From NCBI GenBank assembly GCA_030141605.1, contig JAQGDQ010000024.1, positions 17,501-81,500 of the forward strand: a DNA stretch of 64,000 nucleotides, written 5' to 3'. The stretch is from Tubiluchus corallicola. Lineage: Eukaryota > Priapulida > Priapulimorpha > Priapulimorphida > Tubiluchidae. Position 1 is the stretch's first letter; each line of letters opens with the position of its first letter. Positions 59,301 through 64,000 of the stretch are shown here, piece by piece. The position numbers and the translations under genes were made by a program. Under the pieces are notes generated by a model, which was not told the origin of the DNA, searched no databases, and was given only the letters and a program-made list of their open reading frames with translations.

Positions 59301-59816
59301 TTAATCAGTTAGTTAAACGCTTTACATATTTTGTTAATCATCACTTCATATTTTTCATTTTATTTCTTTGTTGCATAGCTTACTTAGTTGTTTCGCTTTC
59401 ATGTCTAATGTATTCCCCCATAAATTCATATTAACAGCAGCACCACAAATTTTTTACAATTTTCACTAACCTGAGAAGGGTAGCTGACTCGATGACCAAT
59501 TGGTCTTTCGCTACCCTTTCTCCTGCACCCCCTTAACTCTTTCCTTTATGCTTAATTTATCCTTTTTAATCAATAACTAAAAAAAAAAAATTAGTCAATT
59601 TGTATACAGGTGTAAATGAGGAGATAAATAAAAATGTCTATGTCTATAATGAGTTCAGTCGTGTAATTAGTCACATTTTGCTGTCTATTGAACAGCATTA
59701 AACAAAAGTAAGAACCCATTAGACTGCAAAATTTATTTGTATCTAGAACACGGAGTTATCATACTACACACCTTTTTCTTCGGTTTGGGTTTAAAAACTT
59801 TAACAGCTTCCGCCAT
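53335..59816 (-). CDS. EPG5: EPG5 (ectopic P granules protein 5 homologue), 5' exons 1-5 only
   Basis: Five minus-strand exons join in frame with GT-AG borders: 59,816-59,772 (MAEAVKVFKPKPKKK), 58,070-57,898, 57,550-56,770, 55,894-55,793 and 53,406-53,335, together 391 codons. The N-terminus MAEAVK and the conserved block spread over exons 3-5 (LKPYTDAQLRSLYYNEELE, then HPFYELLMNFFRARNNLKAA and LEKEHRRLAQLLW) match vertebrate EPG5 in order and spacing (human: HEFYELLLNYSRCRKQLLLA). Between them is a poorly conserved Ser/Thr/Glu-rich region. EPG5 is a Rab7 effector of about 2,580 residues that tethers autophagosomes to late endosomes/lysosomes. Most of the protein (over 2,100 residues) is not found to the left in this window, so either the next intron is very long or the locus is broken. 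Intron 1 holds an antisense LINE. Confidence 0.85.
58140..59646 (+). mobile_element. 5'-truncated CR1/L2-like LINE, copy B, in EPG5 intron 1
   Basis: Plus-strand frames encode the C-terminal part of a LINE reverse transcriptase: 58,148-58,369 (IKYLGVLIDHNLSWKAHI) and 58,451-58,846 (NTNKGQRSLSYQGALLWNSM), with the intervening YLEYSILTYGSA in a shifted frame. A small indel in the A-run near 58,370 therefore separates them. The catalytic core and upstream domains are missing. The 3' UTR has the hairpin GGGTAGC ... GACCAATTGGTC ... GCTACCC (59,475-59,519) and ends GTGTAAATGAGGAGATAAAT then AAATGTCTATGTCTA. It shares its 3' region with copy A at 19,480. It is antisense to EPG5 and ends about 125 bp from the exon 1 donor. 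Confidence 0.88.
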
Positions 59817-59840
59817 GTTTTATTTACATCCAAGCAGTAG

Positions 59841-59848
59841 CACGTGAC
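59841..59848 (-). promoter_or_regulatory. CLEAR-type E-box upstream of EPG5
   Basis: On the minus strand GTCACGTG lies 25-32 bp before the EPG5 start codon. It matches 8 of the 10 bases of the TFEB/TFE3/MITF CLEAR consensus GTCACGTGAC and contains the CACGTG core. EPG5 acts in autophagy, so control by the TFEB/HLH-30 lysosome-autophagy programme is a reasonable inference. One E-box could also occur by chance. Confidence 0.5.
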
Positions 59849-60884
59849 GGTTACTTTTTACTAGTACTTGTAATCGAAAAATTATTTAATAAAATAGTCA
59901 TACACATGCAAACAGTACTGTAATAATATTGCAACGCAAAAATATTCTGTTTGTTTTTACACTAGTTAACGTAATTATTTACACAGTGCAAATAATATAC
60001 AGTGCAATATAACATATCATAAAAGCATGAAAATACTTTCGATTGTATGAGTCTCCTACACTACTGTACCTTGTTTGTGTACATCTCAGTAACGAAGTTA
60101 ATGACTGCGAATTTACTACTAATTTACTATGAAATCTGAAAAGTAAGCCCTGGTACAACTTTTGTATTTCATTTAATAGAGCTATTTAATCGTTTATAAA
60201 TTTTATCCATTTTTTGTGCACATACTGTTTGAGAGCATTCAGAAATACTGATGCACTACAGAGCCTTGCTTATACGACTCGTGCTCACTGACAGCGGTTA
60301 CAATATAAAATCTATAGACAAACCAGAAAAAACATTCACTCAAGAATATGATCATTATATCAAGATTTTGTGTGAACGATTAAACATTGTTACCTTTCGA
60401 CCGAATGCTGGATGCTACTGAAAAATGTCAAGTGACACGAAAACTTGTTGTGAAATCATTTTTTCTAATTATACTGCTATAAAACTAGTTCCTATTGCCT
60501 TGGTATAAAATTTATACAAGATTAGTCTAAGTAGGCAATAATATGGGGCTTAAACTTGTAAATTACACCAGCTAAACTTTGTGGAAGTGTTCACACATCT
60601 TGTCTGACTGGTAAAAAGAAAAATAATGCTAACAATGCACACTTGACTTTGACTTCTGCAGTAAATGTCAATGCATTCTCCTGATATATATGTGTGAAGC
60701 TTTTGTGATCCTGCAGCAGCCCGTCAGCTGAGAAGATAAAAAAACTGCTTGATTGGCCATGGCTTGCTTGGACTCGTGCTAGTTGATTGGGGTTTTTCAA
60801 TTGCTGAATTACCCAATTACTGTAGCACCATTATTATGTGATTTTCACTCCGAATTGTATTTGTACTAAACTACTTTACTACAG
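59849..60884. other. EPG5 upstream region / ACSF2 intron
   Basis: About 1 kb that must hold the EPG5 promoter (minus) and at least part of the ACSF2 intron before its exon at 60,885. I searched for the preceding ACSF2 exon (the PLYHCxG region) here and did not find it. A 69-codon minus frame (60,591-60,800) has no domain. Confidence 0.45.
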
Positions 60885-63423
60885 GTGTACTTCGTTGTAC
60901 GGGACACCTACGATGTTCATTGACATGCTCAATCATTCCGACTTTGAAAAATTCAACCTTTTCAGTCTCTACACAGGTATGTCATCTGTAAATTGAAGGT
61001 AAATTCCTGTTATTTGCACTTGTGTTATTATCTAGAAAATGTTTTACAGTTTAGTATAACTTATCAGTGTGTAGAATTGAAGATGTCCAAAAGCCTTTGT
61101 GATGACAATGATAATTACTTTTATAATGCAAATAACTTTAACACAAATCTAGTAAACTCGGGTGTTCCTTTTAACTCCAGTCAAATTTCAAACTACAAAT
61201 GGATCTCTGCACAAAACGAATTATTTGATAAGGCATATTTTATATACAACGTTTTTTGACCTCTATAGATGCCAGTTAAGCAAACTTGAATGTATATAAA
61301 GCATATTTGCATACTGTAGCAACTTTACTTTAAAAGAAAATTGTTCTGTATTCCAATTGACAGTGTTAAGGTGAAATAAACAAAATATTTGCTACATATT
61401 TGCAATGCTGCTAATATAGCTTGATAACATTATTATTTCAGTGTCATGAGCATTGATTGTGAATATGCAACTAAGTGGCTAGATTTTAGTCAGTCATATC
61501 TGTAAACTTTAAAAATCAAGCATTTGACTTGTTTCATTAGGATGTCAATTTGGTACTAATGTAATTCTTCAGGATTAATTTCTGTGCTTGCATGATTTTA
61601 TTATTAATATTAGGTATAATGGGAGGATCTCCCTGTCCAGTGGAAGTCATGAAACAAGTAGTTTCTAAAATGCACATGCCAAGTATTACGGTGAGAGGTT
61701 TCTCCTCTCTCACTCTGTCTGTCCCCCTGTCTTTCTGTTGCTCACTTAGTCACACTCTGTGATGTATCGTGGTTGGTGTGTCTTCTAGTAGGATTTCAGT
61801 GGGTGGTTTTGATCATTTGTGTTTTTGTGGATGATCGGTCTTGAGTTTTTTGGCAGCATTGAATCAAAACGTTTTCTGTAGTTCTACTAAAATAAAACTC
61901 GTTAATTTATGTATGTTAAAGCGGAGTATGTTTATCCACTTCACCTGAAAAAGGTTAGTAATTGGCACATTTTATTTATTTGCCTGATGAATTAATTCGT
62001 TTTGGGACTGAAATATCAAAGCATTGATTATCACAGATACTGAATCTGTGATAAAGTGAAAATCTGTATAATTATAGGTACTCTTACATCAATGCAAACA
62101 ATATAATATTTGCTGTCCGTCTATTTGCCTTTTATGCAACAATTTGTACTTACTGTTAATTCTTTGTGCATGTAGATCTGTTATGGCACTACTGAAAACA
62201 GCCCAATAACATTCCAGAGTTACATGTCAGATTCAGTTGAACGACGTGTTTCAACTATTGGTCACCCTTCTTCCCATGTTGAGATATTTTTTAATTTGTG
62301 CTGTGATATATTTTAGTGATTGCCACAAATTTTACTCTGTTCTGTTTCGTAAAGTAGGGAAAAATATGCTATCATATAAATGATTGAAAGCATTAGTAAA
62401 CTGCTGAGTCTGCAAAATATTGCTGTTTCACTGGATGTTAAACCCAACACCTTCTGTTTTCCAAGCAATTACAGTAACTATTACATCACAGAGGACTTTT
62501 CAGACTCAGTGTGAAAAATCTGCAGTGTAAGTTGCAATTGCTAAACCTAACAATTACAAGTAGGCGCAGGACTATGACCAAACTACCTGGATAAAATATC
62601 ATTATTTTTTAGGATATTAGGTGAGGGTTTTTTAAAATCCATAAATATTTGCAGGTGAAAGTAGTAGATACAAATGGCAGAGTGTTCCCAACAAACACAC
62701 CAGGTGAACTGCGTACTCGTGGCTATACAACTATGCTTGGCTACTGGAATGACGAGGAAAAAACAGCAGAGTGCGTTTTACCTGACAGATGGTATAAAAC
62801 TGGGTAAGAGGACTAAGAGCATAGTACCCAATAATGTTGTAGTGCTTAACAGAAGAAAATTAGGCAGACTTTTGGAATAAACAGTGTCACATAAGAAAAG
62901 AAACCTTAATTGTGTTCATTAAAGTAGTGTGCTTGCAAATTTGCACCAAGTGGAAAATGACAGTTAGGTGCAGAGCACAGCTGTACAGTGTTGTTTGCTA
63001 CTTGTCAGTGCTACCTCTACAGCTAGACAAACACACTGCATGAAGAGTGAGGGTTATTGCCTTTCTAATAAATTCAATCTCATGCTTCTGAAGTGCTACA
63101 GCATTTAGAAAATTTAGTAATCCTTTCACCAGTAACAAAAAACACCTAACTCTTTGCAACTAAGACCAGTTACACCACATGTTTTGTTGTGGATTAATAG
63201 ACTAATTGTAAATAATTCATTGCCACTACTTAATACAGTATTCTAAATAACATTCTTAATTCTTGATTGATGTTTTTGCAGGGACTTGGCTGTAATTGAC
63301 GAAGATGGTTTTGGTCAGATCGTGGGCAGAATCAAGGACATGGTCATACGTGGTGGAGAGAATATTTATCCCTTAGAAGTTGAACAATTTTTATACAAGC
63401 ATCCAGCTGTTGAAGATATTCAA
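60885..63423 (+). CDS. ACSF2: ACSF2 (acyl-CoA synthetase family member 2), five internal/3' exons
   Basis: Five exons match the C-terminal half of ACSF2: 60,885-60,976 ([20 protein letters not shown]), 61,614-61,690 ([16 protein letters not shown]), 62,176-62,283 ([17 protein letters not shown]), 62,655-62,803 ([18 protein letters not shown] ... WYKTG) and 63,282-63,423 ([37 protein letters not shown]). They include the adenylate-forming-enzyme motifs YGTTE (A5), GELRTRGY...GYW, the ATP-binding TGD (A7) and the hinge [16 protein letters not shown] (A8 region). Family knowledge: a mitochondrial enzyme activating medium-chain fatty acids by ATP-dependent CoA ligation. Other introns are GT-AG, but the exon ending at 62,283 is followed by AT (see findings). 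The upstream half of the gene is not seen to the left. The last exon(s) with the catalytic A10 lysine lie beyond the window. Confidence 0.9.
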
Positions 63424-64000
63424 GTGAAAATTTTATTCTTTTGCATCTTGAAATATTTACAGTTTTTACAGATTTCACTGAAAACTAAAGAACTTATGAT
63501 TTCTTGCTTCTGTTTTTATCGATTTTTGTCTAATTTTTTTTCTGAAAAGATGAAAGACTGTTTTGCTGTATATTTAGCTATTTATGCATTTTTGCAATAA
63601 CACCCAAGTTAAGTTATAACTACAAAAACGCAATGTTTAGTACATACAGATGAAAATTTTGTTTATCCATACAACCAGCAAGGTAAAACCGAATTTAATT
63701 CTTTGGTTATTTGGCACCCGTCTTTTGACAAATAAAGTTTAAAGCAAAACAGGAGGATTTTTCATATCCTACCATATTTTGAAGTACAATAAAATGTATA
63801 GATTTTAACACGTATAATAGTACCAAAGCATTTTTGATAATTAAATAATAGGTTAAACACTTAATTAACAGTAGACATGCCCTGTTAGTGATGATGTCAC
63901 AAATGGACACAATTTTTGACAGCACAAATATTCCATGAGCATGTTGTACGAGTTTGGGAAAGTGAAAATTGAAGTACAGTGATACGGTAGTATCAACATA
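63424..64000. other. ACSF2 intron, no further exon seen
   Basis: A donor (CAA then GTGAAA) follows the codon at 63,423. The remaining sequence is AT-rich with no recognisable continuation (expected: V-G-V-x-D-x-x-M-G-E-E), so the next exon lies outside the window. Confidence 0.6.

Overview
The window is nuclear DNA of an invertebrate bilaterian animal. The evidence is spliced protein-coding genes with GT-AG introns, AT-rich intergenic DNA, several families of non-LTR retrotransposon, DNA-transposon remnants and many satellite arrays. The family content (two chaoptin-type LRR adhesion proteins, TTC29, EPG5, ACSF2) fits a protostome, perhaps a lophotrochozoan, but the species cannot be fixed from the sequence. 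No bacterial, viral, CRISPR or operon features were seen.

Layout. Positions 1-26,000 are dominated by tandem arrays of unrelated units (97, 32, 42, 71, 44, 190, 57, 30 and 65 bp, plus GAT, TTCCG, CT, GGAGTC and ATGTCT simple repeats). Mixed in are LINE 3' ends, two miniature inverted-repeat elements, a 5S rRNA-derived sequence and SINE-like pieces. The only clear host gene here is an intronless TTC29 (10,637-12,178, minus), a ciliary/flagellar TPR protein. Positions 26,000-33,000 are low-information DNA with a GA microsatellite. Positions 33,162-52,421 hold two tandem, same-strand paralogues of 1,247 and 1,346 residues. Each has a signal peptide, a cysteine-capped array of about 40 or more leucine-rich repeats and a C-terminal hydrophobic tail that suggests a GPI anchor. 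Each has its whole coding region in one exon, preceded by a splice acceptor. A piggyBac-like MITE lies between them.

The right end holds the first five coding exons of EPG5 (minus, 59,816 to 53,335), an autophagosome-lysosome tethering factor, and five exons of the 3' half of ACSF2 (plus, 60,885-63,423), a mitochondrial acyl-CoA synthetase. Both genes are incomplete within the window. A LINE lies antisense in EPG5 intron 1. A TFEB/CLEAR-type E-box lies just upstream of the EPG5 start codon.

The most interesting signals are: (1) a 3'-terminal LINE hairpin whose stem changes by compensatory substitutions between copies; (2) a hexamer satellite that seems to have grown from the TCTATG tail of one of these LINEs; (3) a 120-bp 5S rRNA-derived sequence next to a GC-rich body; (4) the paired chaoptin-like genes; (5) an ACSF2 intron whose homology-predicted donor is AT rather than GT.
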